Virus record (IMG/VR): IMGVR_UViG_3300027754_000153
Coordinates: 1 to 47,114 of that record
Reading direction: 5' to 3' (one strand)
Source of the DNA: a virus
Length of the DNA stretch: 47,114 nt
Shown here: one piece after another, positions 1-8,195 of the stretch
Layout of the letters: each line of letters opens with the position of its first letter
Position numbering within the stretch: the stretch's first letter is position 1
Program-made: the position numbers and the translations under genes
Notes under the pieces: generated by a model
Told to the model about the DNA's origin: nothing
Databases searched by the model: none
What the model saw: the letters and a program-made list of their open reading frames with translations, nothing else

Positions 1-1
1 C

Positions 2-202
2 GGTGCAGTAACTGCATCTCGCAAAACTGTATCTGATGTGCCTGTGTTTCTTTATACTCTTAAGTATGGTGACACCCTAGAATCACTTGCGGCAAAACTC
101 TATGGGGATCCAGGGCAATGGTGGAGATTAGCCGATGTTAATCCACACGTTACATTTCCTTTAGACATGTACCCAGGTACGGAAATTCGTGTACCACAAT
201 GA
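2..202 (+). CDS. LysM-domain baseplate/tail protein, 3' part only
   Basis: The reading frame is open from the left edge and ends at TGA 200-202, so only the last 66 residues are present. They form one LysM-like module (YTLKYGDTLESLAAKLYGDP, then W-W-R-L-A-D-V-N-P and a closing P-G-T-E-I-R-V-P). This is the ending typical of P2 gpX-type LysM tail proteins, which sit at the baseplate hub and may touch peptidoglycan. The stop overlaps the next gene's ATG (ATGA), so it belongs to the baseplate operon. The family call is confident; the full length is unknown. Confidence 0.85.
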   Translation, partial: GAVTASRKTVSDVPVFLYTLKYGDTLESLAAKLYGDPGQWWRLADVNPHVTFPLDMYPGTEIRVPQ

Positions 203-1362
203 TTACCAGATTTCCATTTGGTGATGCGCCAATAATTACAACTAATATTATTGGAGGTACTATCCCCGATAAGCAAGTTGTTGCTGTTGACATCTCATAC
301 TCAGAGAATAAACATGACATTGCAACAATTACTTATTCAGGGTTTCCACCATCTGCTGTAACTGCTTACCGTGGGCTTCCAGTCACTATTACTTTTGGAA
401 ACAACACCGCAAACACTGTGGAGTTCAATGGGTACATTGCCTACATTGAAATTGGATCATACTCAAGAATGGGATCTGTTAATGAGTCTCTTATTCAAGA
501 AGCAAAAGTTGTTTGTTTTGGCACAAGTTATGAGATGAAACCTCCACGAAGTGCTGTGTACAAAAACATCTCCCTGCCTAGTCTTGTAAAGAAACTGGCA
601 AGTAAGTATAATTTTTCGTATTCTGTTCCAAACAACAATTATGTATTCCCAGTAATAGATCAAAGTAACAAATCTGATTGGGAAGTCTTAGTAAGTACAG
701 CAAACAAAATGGGGTATTACGTAACTGCTTCTAATGCACACTTGAATATTTATGACCCATTCTCTAACTACTACCGATCAACTGTTCCGTTTACCTTGCA
801 ATCTACTATTGCAGAAGAAGGTAAGAAAAGGGTTCCTGGTGTAATCATGGAATTCAAAGGAACCTTTGGAGATATAACTCCTGATGGCGATAGTTATAAC
901 TATCTACTAAAAACACTTACAGCAAATGGTAAGACAATACAAAATTCATCTACTACCGCAGAAACAAGTGGTTTAGGTAAACCCGTTGCAGGTAGGTTTA
1001 CTCAGGAAGTCACACTTCAAGCAACGTCAATAAACGCACTAAAACAATTCACCCAAGGGTATATCAAGAACTCCATACCCTTTCATGCTGATCTTGTAGT
1101 TTCAGGAATTTCCACACTACGACCTGGAAGCATTGTTAAGATAGAAAAGTACAACTCTGAGTTTGATGGTTACTGGGTAGTACAGGATGCACGACATTCC
1201 ATCAACGTAGAAAGTTACATGACGTATCTTCACATCAAAACTGATTCTACAAATGCTTCACCTTTATCCACAAAGTCAGGTAACTCTTTTGTTGCCCCGC
1301 CAAAAGCAGCACTTCGGGATAAGACATGGGTTACTGCACAAGAAGTTGCCTATGTCTACTAA
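199..1362 (+). CDS. gpD-like tail hub / late control protein
   Basis: A 387-residue protein starting at an ATG that overlaps the stop of the LysM gene. Position between a LysM protein and an OB-fold gpV-like protein, length, and the beta-rich sequence with repeated phrases such as RPGSIVKIEKYNSEFDGYWVV match the P2 gpD / T4 gp27 hub family. That family forms the trimeric ring at the tail tube-baseplate junction. I recognise no catalytic motif. The C-terminal 20 residues are Lys/Pro-rich and probably disordered. Assignment rests mainly on gene order plus overall resemblance. Confidence 0.75.
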   Translation: MITRFPFGDAPIITTNIIGGTIPDKQVVAVDISYSENKHDIATITYSGFPPSAVTAYRGLPVTITFGNNTANTVEFNGYIAYIEIGSYSRMGSVNESLIQEAKVVCFGTSYEMKPPRSAVYKNISLPSLVKKLASKYNFSYSVPNNNYVFPVIDQSNKSDWEVLVSTANKMGYYVTASNAHLNIYDPFSNYYRSTVPFTLQSTIAEEGKKRVPGVIMEFKGTFGDITPDGDSYNYLLKTLTANGKTIQNSSTTAETSGLGKPVAGRFTQEVTLQATSINALKQFTQGYIKNSIPFHADLVVSGISTLRPGSIVKIEKYNSEFDGYWVVQDARHSINVESYMTYLHIKTDSTNASPLSTKSGNSFVAPPKAALRDKTWVTAQEVAYVY

Positions 1363-1591
1363 CATTCACAGAGCAATTGTTTCGTACTCAAATGCTAGTA
1401 CTGGCGAAATTAAAGTTCGCATACCAGCCAAGTTTGATTCCAATACAACTCTAGATATATCTCCCATTGCACGATCAGCAATTGGTGGAGTATGGCCTGT
1501 ACCTACTGTCAATTCACAGATTGTAATAGCAAGTGATGATGACACCTATACCAATGTGTTTTGGCTTCAAACACAACCAGGAGCAGTATGA
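1352..1591 (+). CDS. Small OB-fold baseplate assembly protein (gpV/gp5-like)
   Basis: The ATG at 1352 gives 79 residues beginning MSTNIHRAIVSYSNASTGEI; an upstream in-frame start at 1253 would overlap the hub gene by more than 100 bases and is rejected. The short beta-rich sequence (VSYSNASTGEIKVRIPAKF, then GGVWPVPTVNSQIVIASDDD) resembles the OB-fold of baseplate protein V / gp5, which places the spike on the hub. It lacks the beta-helix needle of longer homologues, so it would be an OB-only version. It overlaps both neighbours. Confidence 0.7.
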   Translation: MSTNIHRAIVSYSNASTGEIKVRIPAKFDSNTTLDISPIARSAIGGVWPVPTVNSQIVIASDDDTYTNVFWLQTQPGAV

Positions 1592-1998
1592 CAACTATTA
1601 AAACCCCATTCTCTATTGCTTCTTCTGGAAAAGTATCTAACGAAACTGACTTAGAGAAATCAATTGGGCAAAAGATACAAGACTATGTATTAACCCAGCA
1701 GTTTGAACGACCTATGAATTATGCGTATGGAGGCAATAGTCAAACATTGGTATTTGAAGATTACGACTCTTTAGTATTCTCAGAATACAAATTAGAAGTA
1801 AATAATGGTTTGATTGCCAATGTTTCTGGAGTTAGGATTGTAGATATCCGACTAATAGAACCAGCAATAGGCAGCAACATTTCAAATAACGCTATGATGG
1901 TTGAGGTATTGTTCTCAGTTCCCCCTACAAACACTGTTACCAGTACACGGTTTAATCTAGTATCCCCACTATCCCTTACCGAGGAAACAACACTATGA
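1588..1998 (+). CDS. gp25-like baseplate wedge protein (GPW/gp25 family)
   Basis: 136 residues from ATG 1588, overlapping the preceding stop as ATGA. The sequence has the gp25-family pattern: a short N-terminal segment, DLEKSIGQKIQDYVLTQQFE followed by RPMNYAYGG, then alternating beta strands (LVFEDYD, VRIVDIRLIEP, MMVEVLFSV). T4 gp25 and P2 gpW are conserved wedge parts that help trigger sheath contraction, so this points to a contractile tail. Next gene is the gpJ homologue, as in P2. Confidence 0.8.
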   Translation: MTTIKTPFSIASSGKVSNETDLEKSIGQKIQDYVLTQQFERPMNYAYGGNSQTLVFEDYDSLVFSEYKLEVNNGLIANVSGVRIVDIRLIEPAIGSNISNNAMMVEVLFSVPPTNTVTSTRFNLVSPLSLTEETTL

Positions 1999-3794
1999 CC
2001 ACATTTGATTACACTAGTAGGGATTATTTCTCAATCAAAGAAGATCTTTTAGCCCGAGCATCTGCCGTACTGCCAGAGTGGACATCCCGTGATGCTTCCG
2101 ACTTTGGAATGCTTCTTGTTGACCTTTGGGCGTATATGGGTGATGTGCTTCACTACTACATTGACCGTGCTGCTCAAGAAGCGTTTTTGTCAACAGCAAC
2201 TCAACGCTCTAGTATCTTAGCAATTGCTAGTTTGCTTGACTACACACCTACAGGAAGAACTCCTGCTACTGCGTCTATTACACTAAATGCTACAAACTCA
2301 GCGGCAACAGATGCTTCCCCAATACTTATTCCAAGATACACCAGGTTTATAGCAAACCCACTTATTAGTGGTGCTGATGATGTTGTATTTACAAGCAATC
2401 GCCCTATTGCCTTTAATCAATCTGGAACTGCAATTGAAAATTACACTACTTATGCTAAGTCTGCAAATGCATTAGTAACCCTTACTGAGGGAGAAATCTT
2501 TACTCAATCGTTTACTAGTGATGGGTTAGCAGGCCAAAGGTTTACACTAAACAAAACTGGAGTAGTCACACAATCTGTTTCTGTAACTGTCAGTGAAGGA
2601 GCAGGTGGCACAACCGTTGATTACTCTTTAGTAGATAGGTTTATTGACGCAACAAACACAGACAATGTTTTTTCCCTTGTTCTTAACTCTGATGATTCTT
2701 CAACAGTAGTTTTTGGTAATGGTGTTTATGGAAAAATACCTACAGTTAACGCAACTGTTTCTGTTTACTATCGTCGCTCCCGTGGTAGTGCTGGAAACGT
2801 AGATGCTAATACAATTACCGAATTTGAGTCTTTAACTAATACACTTGGACCCCCATATGATGGAATTGTTATTACCCCAAACACCATCAAAGCATCTGGT
2901 GGAACTAACAGCGAAAGTATTAGTTCTTTACAACTAAACATTCCTGCATCGTTCCGTTCACAAGATAGAGCAGTATCTATTCAAGATTACCGTGATTTAA
3001 CTTTGCGAGTTCCTGGAGTTTCCAAATCAACTGCAAATGTTGTAACTGGCGCTACCGCTAAAACTGGGTACATTACAAACAAAGCACTTACTGCCAATGT
3101 TGCAACATTGACAACAGGTGCTGCACATGGTTTAACTGTGGGGGAAACTATTGCGGTATTTAATGTAGATGACACATTTGATGGAACATATACAGTCAAA
3201 ACTGGATCTAGTGGAACTAGTTTATTGTATGATTTAGTTTCTGCAAGTGTTGCATCAGCATCAGTATCTTCTGTTGCATCTTACCGAAATGCACAAATTA
3301 AAATCTATGCACTATCCGATCAAGCGGTTTACGATGGTACTTTAGTAACTAGTCCAACAACAAGTCCATTGTTGCTGGACAATGAGTATCGTGATTCAAT
3401 TTATAGTTATATTGAACCCCGTCAAATGGTAGGGGTAAACACAGTAGTAATGCCAAGTGTGGCGCTAACTTCTGCAAAGGTAACTATTACTTTAAATATC
3501 CTAAATACTTATGTTCAGGCAAGTGTGATTGACTTAGTAACAACTGCCATTAAATCATTACTATCTTTTGACAATGTAACTTTTGGTCAAACCATATCGC
3601 TGGGCACATTGTACCGAGCAATTATTGATATTGATGGTGTGGATTACGTTACGGTAGATAGGTTCACTACAGGATCTTCCGCAGTGATTGACACCATCGG
3701 ATTGACTCCTGTGGTTAAGGGTGTGCAAGCGGCAACTAACAATCTGTTATTGCTTTCAGAATTAGTTATTAATGCCAGCGGTGGGGTTGTCTAA
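1995..3794 (+). CDS. Baseplate J-like protein (gpJ)
   Basis: 599 residues, ATG overlapping the previous stop. Opening residues (FDYTSRDYFSIKEDLLAR, DASDFGMLLVDLWAYMGDVLHYYIDRAAQEAFL) and the middle DRAVSIQDYRDLTLRVPGV are typical of the gpJ/gp6 baseplate wedge family. About residues 355-430 hold an inserted beta-rich segment (NVATLTTGAAHGLTVGETIA...) that looks like a small Ig-like or adhesin module. The protein forms the wedge ring around the hub. Strong family match by motif and gene order. Confidence 0.9.
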   Translation: MTTFDYTSRDYFSIKEDLLARASAVLPEWTSRDASDFGMLLVDLWAYMGDVLHYYIDRAAQEAFLSTATQRSSILAIASLLDYTPTGRTPATASITLNATNSAATDASPILIPRYTRFIANPLISGADDVVFTSNRPIAFNQSGTAIENYTTYAKSANALVTLTEGEIFTQSFTSDGLAGQRFTLNKTGVVTQSVSVTVSEGAGGTTVDYSLVDRFIDATNTDNVFSLVLNSDDSSTVVFGNGVYGKIPTVNATVSVYYRRSRGSAGNVDANTITEFESLTNTLGPPYDGIVITPNTIKASGGTNSESISSLQLNIPASFRSQDRAVSIQDYRDLTLRVPGVSKSTANVVTGATAKTGYITNKALTANVATLTTGAAHGLTVGETIAVFNVDDTFDGTYTVKTGSSGTSLLYDLVSASVASASVSSVASYRNAQIKIYALSDQAVYDGTLVTSPTTSPLLLDNEYRDSIYSYIEPRQMVGVNTVVMPSVALTSAKVTITLNILNTYVQASVIDLVTTAIKSLLSFDNVTFGQTISLGTLYRAIIDIDGVDYVTVDRFTTGSSAVIDTIGLTPVVKGVQAATNNLLLLSELVINASGGVV

Positions 3795-3796
3795 AG

Positions 3797-5440
3797 ATGG
3801 CATATACCTCCTTTAGACTTCGCCGTGCTGATCTTGGTGGTAGCCCCGATGCTAACCCGTTTGGTTCTTACGTCCGTGGAGATGAAACAACTACTCCAGT
3901 TGGACAAACACGCTTAGATTCTGACTCTGCACTACGTGCTGATAGTTTTATACAGGCAAGCACTGCCCTTGTCACTACTGTTGAGTTTACAGCAACTGCA
4001 ACTGACTATGACACAGTGCTATTGACATGGTCTTCATTTACAATTACTGACAAAGCACTGATCGCAGTAGGGGAAACAAAACCATTTGAAGTAGTTATTG
4101 TTTACTCTCCAACTGGATTTCCTGAAACTGTTGCCGATGGCATCATCATCAAAACACAAAAGCATTTTGATGATAACTACTCAGTAGAGCACGTCAAATC
4201 TTATGAGTATTCTCAAGGTGTGTGGGCGTACTATTCTTTGTTCATCCACTGGAACCAAAATGGAAGTGGTAACACTGGAGTAAGTTGGTACGAGCGAATG
4301 GCAACATTACAAGAACTTGTTCCAAATGACTACGGTTCTTATGAACAACTTTGGAATAGAATCCCAGCACAATACCGAACGGGGGATACCTCTGGGGCGG
4401 CACTAGACCCGTCTGGTTTGGGGCGTGGGCAACTCTCTAGATTCCTTAGCATCTTTAGTTTTGAATTAGATAAAACAAGGTCATTAATTGATTCAGTAAT
4501 GACACAATATGATCCAGAACATAATGAATCACAATCTATTGACGCACTAGCAGATATGTTTGCTTTAGAAGTAACTTCAGCAGACATTGGTACTTCTCGT
4601 GTTCGGCAATTACTCCAAGACATTGGGTACTACCGACAACAAAAAGGAACAGTCAATTCAATTAAGCAATACATTACAGCCGTTAGTGGTTGCCAGGTAG
4701 ATGTAGTTGAAGCACCAGTGTCACCAAAATATACATTTCGTGTATACGCAGAAAAAGTAAACCTTGTTGCCGATTCTTTGTTTGTAATTACTTCTGGATC
4801 TAAGAAATGGGCATTTAGTTCCTCAAGCGCTTCTTGCACGTATACAAAATCTGGAGAAAACTTACTTATAACCAACACAAGTTCTGCATCTGCACAATTT
4901 GCGCTTACATCATTAGTTGCAGTTCCTGTAGCGTCTACAGTAGAGTACTGGTCATCAGCAAAAGTATTGGGTAATGGTGTTGTGCATGGTTCTCAATGGT
5001 CAGCATCAGCATCATGGACAACTTGGAACACAGCATCACAGTTAAGTACAGCAGGTGTTTCTTCAACGCTTTCTCCAGTGGATCGCAAAGTCATTAAAAT
5101 GCCAATTCAATCAACAACTGTTTCTAGGTATCCTGTAATGCTTTTTTCTTTAGCGGCAGGACAAAGTACTACGGTGTCTCAATGGATGGTTGAACCAGGA
5201 AAGTATGGAGAATTCTTTAATGGCTCTTCCGACTTTGGTGGGTTTGTTTATCAAGACAACTTTTCTGACCATGCTTGGTCGGGAAGTGAATACGCTTCAT
5301 ATTCCCTATACTCAACAAACAAGAAAAAAGTAAACAACACAATTACAAGATTGCTTCCACAAATGTTGCCAGTAACTATGCTGCTTGACACCAGTATTGA
5401 TTATGCTTTAGTGTTTGATTGGATTCCTGGAAAGACGTGA
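3797..5440 (+). CDS. gpI-like tail protein with C-terminal beta-sandwich (possible receptor-binding) domain
   Basis: 547 residues. The region around 180-310 (LWNRIPAQYR, LSRFLSIFSFELDKTRSLID, MTQYDPEHNESQSIDALADMF, RQLLQDIGYYRQQKGTVNSI) is the P2 gpI/T4 gp53-type tail protein signature. The C-terminal ~200 residues are Ser/Thr-rich; the stretch near 470-500 (KYGEFFNGSSDFGGFVYQDN, then DHAWSGSEYASYSLYS) resembles carbohydrate-binding modules in phage tail tips. No separate tail fibre follows, so this C-terminus may contact the host surface. That role is inference. Confidence 0.75.
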   Translation: MAYTSFRLRRADLGGSPDANPFGSYVRGDETTTPVGQTRLDSDSALRADSFIQASTALVTTVEFTATATDYDTVLLTWSSFTITDKALIAVGETKPFEVVIVYSPTGFPETVADGIIIKTQKHFDDNYSVEHVKSYEYSQGVWAYYSLFIHWNQNGSGNTGVSWYERMATLQELVPNDYGSYEQLWNRIPAQYRTGDTSGAALDPSGLGRGQLSRFLSIFSFELDKTRSLIDSVMTQYDPEHNESQSIDALADMFALEVTSADIGTSRVRQLLQDIGYYRQQKGTVNSIKQYITAVSGCQVDVVEAPVSPKYTFRVYAEKVNLVADSLFVITSGSKKWAFSSSSASCTYTKSGENLLITNTSSASAQFALTSLVAVPVASTVEYWSSAKVLGNGVVHGSQWSASASWTTWNTASQLSTAGVSSTLSPVDRKVIKMPIQSTTVSRYPVMLFSLAAGQSTTVSQWMVEPGKYGEFFNGSSDFGGFVYQDNFSDHAWSGSEYASYSLYSTNKKKVNNTITRLLPQMLPVTMLLDTSIDYALVFDWIPGKT

Positions 5441-5694
5441 TGAATTACATAATCTGTGCACTAGCCGTATACAAACTGATACAAGTTGCTGATGCTCTTT
5501 CACCTCGTGAAGCAATGCCTTGGGTGAAGGTCGTAGTCGGGATAGTTGCATCTTATGGGGCAACCTTTGTAATCCCCTTTACGGATCATTGGCTTGCAGG
5601 ATTAGCAGTTGCTACCCTTGCAGGAACGGTACACTCTCTGCTACGATTGCTCACCTTCTTAGGCGATATGGCAAATAAGCGTTCATTAAAGTAA
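5440..5694 (+). CDS. Small membrane protein, possible holin
   Basis: 84 residues from ATG 5440, overlapping the gpI-like stop (TGATG); an upstream TTG at 5419 is less likely. Hydrophobic stretches IICALAVYKLI, VVVGIVASYGATFVIPF and LAGLAVATLAGTVHSLLRLL suggest two or three membrane segments, with a basic tail (NKRSLK). Size and topology fit a holin or tail-associated membrane protein, but no lysin gene is adjacent (the lysozyme-like gene lies at 31.3 kb). Function is unproven. Confidence 0.6.
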   Translation: MNYIICALAVYKLIQVADALSPREAMPWVKVVVGIVASYGATFVIPFTDHWLAGLAVATLAGTVHSLLRLLTFLGDMANKRSLK

Positions 5695-5718
5695 ACAACA
5701 TGCAGAATAGGAACCAAC

Positions 5719-6351
5719 ATGGAATACGTTATCGGTGGAATGGGAAATGCTCCAGCCAATGTAATTGAGGTAGGACTAGGAGATGTCAAAGAAGGCGCAG
5801 TTTTCCACTACATGTGGACTGGTAAACCTACTGCTGGTCAAGCACGAGTTCTTGACTGGTTGGTAGATTACAGCGCAGACTTCATTGTCTACTTTGATTC
5901 AGGCAAGGTACACCCAGCCGTAATGCAGGCTGCAAAGAATGTTATTGCAGTTGATGATGTGGTCATGGATACCCTTAAGAAGAACAGTGATGCTCAGTTG
6001 CTTGTCTTGTTTGATACAGACGAAACTGGTCAGGCTACTGAGATGACCCAGCGCCTTGTCTTTGAGGCAGACGCTCTAAACATGATGTCTTTAGAATTGA
6101 CCAATGGGTTAATTCCTTTGTGGGTATCCCATGATGACCTGCCTCAAGATGATCCACTTATTAGCGCCCCCTCAGAGGCCTCTAGGAAGCCCCAGGATGC
6201 GTTGAAAAGAGATCTAGGTATCCCAACACCACTCTTCACGGAAGAAGACTTAGGATTGATCTCAATGGTTCAGTTGATTGTGACCTTTATAGATGGCTCT
6301 ATGGAAGCAAGAGCGATCAACATCCCTACATTACAAAGACTTTTAGGATAA
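5719..6351 (+). CDS. Unknown protein, 210 aa
   Basis: Not recognised. The ATG at 5719 follows a short gap. The N-terminal ~140 residues alternate hydrophobic strands and helices (FIVYFDSGKVHPAVMQAAKNVIAV, QLLVLFDTDETGQA), suggesting an alpha/beta fold. Residues 145-180 are Pro/Ser/Asp-rich and probably a linker, followed by a short C-terminal module. It sits alone between the tail genes and the replication operon and is followed by an inverted repeat, so it may end the tail transcript. Confidence 0.6.
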   Translation: MEYVIGGMGNAPANVIEVGLGDVKEGAVFHYMWTGKPTAGQARVLDWLVDYSADFIVYFDSGKVHPAVMQAAKNVIAVDDVVMDTLKKNSDAQLLVLFDTDETGQATEMTQRLVFEADALNMMSLELTNGLIPLWVSHDDLPQDDPLISAPSEASRKPQDALKRDLGIPTPLFTEEDLGLISMVQLIVTFIDGSMEARAINIPTLQRLLG

Positions 6352-6359
6352 CTCGTGGT

Positions 6360-6396
6360 GGGTGCTGGATCAAAGAAGGGGAAATCACCAGCACCC
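6360..6396 (+). terminator. Stem-loop after the tail block, weak terminator candidate
   Basis: GGGTGCTGG (6360-6368) and CCAGCACCC (6388-6396) are perfect 9-bp inverted repeats with a 19-base loop, starting 9 bases after the stop of the preceding gene. There is no U-run, so it is not a classical intrinsic terminator; it could stabilise a 3' end or bind a protein. It lies just ahead of the replication operon. Confidence 0.35.
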
Positions 6397-6493
6397 TTAC
6401 CACAAGCGCCAATATCTGAATAACCAGATGAGGCTAGGGGTGAAGGGGAACCCCATATAGGAACTATAACACGACAAGAAGAAGGAAGCAAAC

Positions 6494-7015
6494 ATGGCGA
6501 AATTAAATGGGCAGTTCATACCAGTACCACGATGGGTCTTGGAATACCTAGGTCAAGATGCAGTGGCACTCTGTGTGCTTATACATGCTCTGACTTACAT
6601 GAACGGCGATAGGCAAGACATAACAACGTCCTACGACCACCTAGCCGAACTTACTGGGTATGACCGTAGAACAGTCATTCGGGCTATGAACCGTATTGAG
6701 TCGTCTGGTGCTGTTATCAAGACAGTGCGAAAAGGTAAGACTGGCAGAAGCATGACGAACCTCTATCGGGTTGATTTCAACAATCCAAATTCTCGTAGGG
6801 GTGACACTGTAGACACCCCTAGGGGTGTCACTGGTGACACTAGCGGGGTGTCACTGGAGACACCCTCGGAGGGTGTCACTGCTGACACCCAATCTAGAGA
6901 GACTAATCTTTATCTAGAGGGGAAATCCAAAAAGAGAAAGAAAGATGCCCTATTCTTATCGGACCCTAGGTGGCAGCGTCAACTTAAAACTGTCAAAGAA
7001 AGCGAGCAGAAATGA
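6494..7015 (+). CDS. Winged-helix replication-initiator-like protein
   Basis: 173 residues, ATG 6494 with a purine-rich site (GAAGAAGGAAGC). Residues 1-100 form a winged-helix domain: VPRWVLEYLGQDAVALCVLIHAL..., then DHLAELTGYDRRTVIRAMNR (helix-turn-helix) and a basic wing (VRKGKTGRS). Residues ~101-135 are a Gly/Thr/Asp-rich linker whose DNA contains four palindromic iterons. A basic tail follows (GKSKKRKKD). The helicase-loader gene follows after one intervening locus. This is the organisation of lambda O or DnaD-like initiators that bind an origin inside their own gene. The HTH is confident; the initiator role is inferred from context and iterons. Confidence 0.75.
   Translation: MAKLNGQFIPVPRWVLEYLGQDAVALCVLIHALTYMNGDRQDITTSYDHLAELTGYDRRTVIRAMNRIESSGAVIKTVRKGKTGRSMTNLYRVDFNNPNSRRGDTVDTPRGVTGDTSGVSLETPSEGVTADTQSRETNLYLEGKSKKRKKDALFLSDPRWQRQLKTVKESEQK
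6799..6890 (+). repeat. Four palindromic iterons inside the initiator gene: putative replication origin
   Basis: Four copies of a 20-bp dyad, consensus GGGTGTC-ACTGnn-GACACCC, at 6799-6818, 6823-6842, 6846-6865 and 6871-6890. Start-to-start spacing is 24, 23 and 25 bp, about two helical turns, so bound proteins would lie on nearly the same face. Copies 3 and 4 have perfect arms; copy 1 has one mismatch (GGGTGAC) and copy 2 a degenerate right arm. The downstream 6891-6960 is A/purine-rich and could be the melting region. In lambda and relatives iterons lie within the O gene; by analogy this is the likely origin. Confidence 0.75.
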
Positions 7016-7164
7016 AAAGAACTATGCGATGGATGTGGGATTACGAAACCCAGGTCACGGATGAAAAAGGCAAAATTGTAAAAGGTACTGCTTTGTCTTT
7101 AGAGCCAGTGGAAGGTAGCAAGAGAGTGAGGGTTGCTCATTACACGCCAAAACAAGAAGGGTGA
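7012..7164 (+). CDS. 5' segment of a frameshifted gene, 50 aa
   Basis: ATG 7012 overlaps the initiator stop (ATGA). The 50-residue product starts MKRTMRWMWDYETQVTDEKG and ends HYTPKQEG at TGA 7162-7164. In the +1 frame the text continues immediately as DDWDVKVIGADEPEPEQP, and the next frame has no good start codon. So the two frames probably encode one protein of about 180 residues joined by a +1 shift at GGG-TGA, or the assembly has an extra base. The product itself is unrecognised. Confidence 0.55.
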   Translation: MKRTMRWMWDYETQVTDEKGKIVKGTALSLEPVEGSKRVRVAHYTPKQEG

Positions 7165-7561
7165 TGACTGGGATGTAAAAGTTATTGGGGCAGACGAGCC
7201 TGAGCCTGAGCAACCAAAAGTTCTGGAAAAAAAGCAAGGGCTTACACACATGGTTAGATACTTTCGGGATGTCACCACCAGCACATCCATGACTTTAAAC
7301 GCTCCTGTAAACGGCCCAGCCTTGATGAAGATATTTAAAGACATGTTATCTAAGTCGGTAACACCTATTCAGATTTATCGGATGATTGATATTTTTGCAG
7401 ATGATATTAAGCGCACTCCATTAGGAAACCAAGAAGTTCCTTGGATAGCATTTGCTGGTCGCAGAGGTGGGTTGCTTAAACGCATCGCATCCGATACTCT
7501 TCCAACAGTTCCACAAGAAGTTAAGTTTGATCCACGATTGGAGAAGTACCTACATGACTGA
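7133..7561 (+). CDS. 3' segment of the frameshifted gene, unknown protein
   Basis: The open frame runs to TGA 7559-7561. The only upstream start is a TTG at 7133 with a poorly spaced ribosome site; the first in-frame ATG is at 7250. The visible sequence has an acidic Pro linker (GADEPEPEQP) followed by a helical domain (THMVRYFRDV, LMKIFKDMLSKSVTPIQIYRMIDIFADDI). Its lack of a credible start supports fusion to the 7012 frame. Position between initiator and helicase loader suggests a replication accessory role, which is inference. Confidence 0.55.
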   Translation: MLITRQNKKGDDWDVKVIGADEPEPEQPKVLEKKQGLTHMVRYFRDVTTSTSMTLNAPVNGPALMKIFKDMLSKSVTPIQIYRMIDIFADDIKRTPLGNQEVPWIAFAGRRGGLLKRIASDTLPTVPQEVKFDPRLEKYLHD

Positions 7562-8195
7562 ATGGCATGGTCCTCGCTACTGGAGAAATCGTAAGCCAGC
7601 AGAGCGAGTAAGTAACGCACACATCCCGAAACGGTACATGGATAAGACATTGGATAGTTACAACGAAGACGTTGGTAGTTGGGGTGTAACTAAAGCAATT
7701 CGTGGCTGGGCAGCCAACATTGATGAGAACCTTGAGAGTGGTGAAGGTCTGTACTTTTGTGGCGCTACAGGAACAGGTAAGACCCATCTCGCTGCTGCAC
7801 TCTTGTCAGAGATTCTTTTTACTAAACAACTTGGTGGCTTCTTTATTACAGCAGAAAAGTTTATTGCTGCAACCTATGACGAATTGCGATCTGATGGTGA
7901 ACTTCCAGATGAGTACGGTGATCCATACCTTTTGAAGTACATCAACTCAGTTTTTGATGTTGTTGTACTAGACAGTTTGGGAAGCGAGAAGAAGACAGAG
8001 TTTACAAAGAATGCAATTGCTACTTTGTTGAATAGTCGCTATGAGCAGAAACTGATTACCATCGTTACTTCCGAGTTCAGTATTGCTTCTATTGGAAATA
8101 ATTATGGACCGAGGCTTGCATCTATTTTGCAAGATGCTACACTTCAGATTCCCTTTGAAGGAAAGGACTACCGAGTTACACAACATGCAGGGTAA
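7554..8195 (+). CDS. DnaC/IstB-like AAA+ helicase loader
   Basis: 213 residues from ATG 7554; an upstream TTG at 7452 lies well inside the previous gene. Walker A is GATGTGKT at about 70-77, Walker B VVVLDSLG at about 137-144, and a sensor-like strand KLITIVTSEFS follows. The N-terminus (IPKRYMDKTLDSYN) is the usual lead-in of DnaC/IstB ATPases. It should load the DnaB-like helicase encoded two genes downstream onto melted origin DNA. Its start overlaps the upstream stop by 8 bases. Confidence 0.88.
   Translation: MTEWHGPRYWRNRKPAERVSNAHIPKRYMDKTLDSYNEDVGSWGVTKAIRGWAANIDENLESGEGLYFCGATGTGKTHLAAALLSEILFTKQLGGFFITAEKFIAATYDELRSDGELPDEYGDPYLLKYINSVFDVVVLDSLGSEKKTEFTKNAIATLLNSRYEQKLITIVTSEFSIASIGNNYGPRLASILQDATLQIPFEGKDYRVTQHAG

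Noticed and set aside
6431-6460. GGGGAACCCC palindrome upstream of the initiator as operator
   Set aside because: Only a short perfect palindrome; no second copy nearby and no link to a repressor gene.
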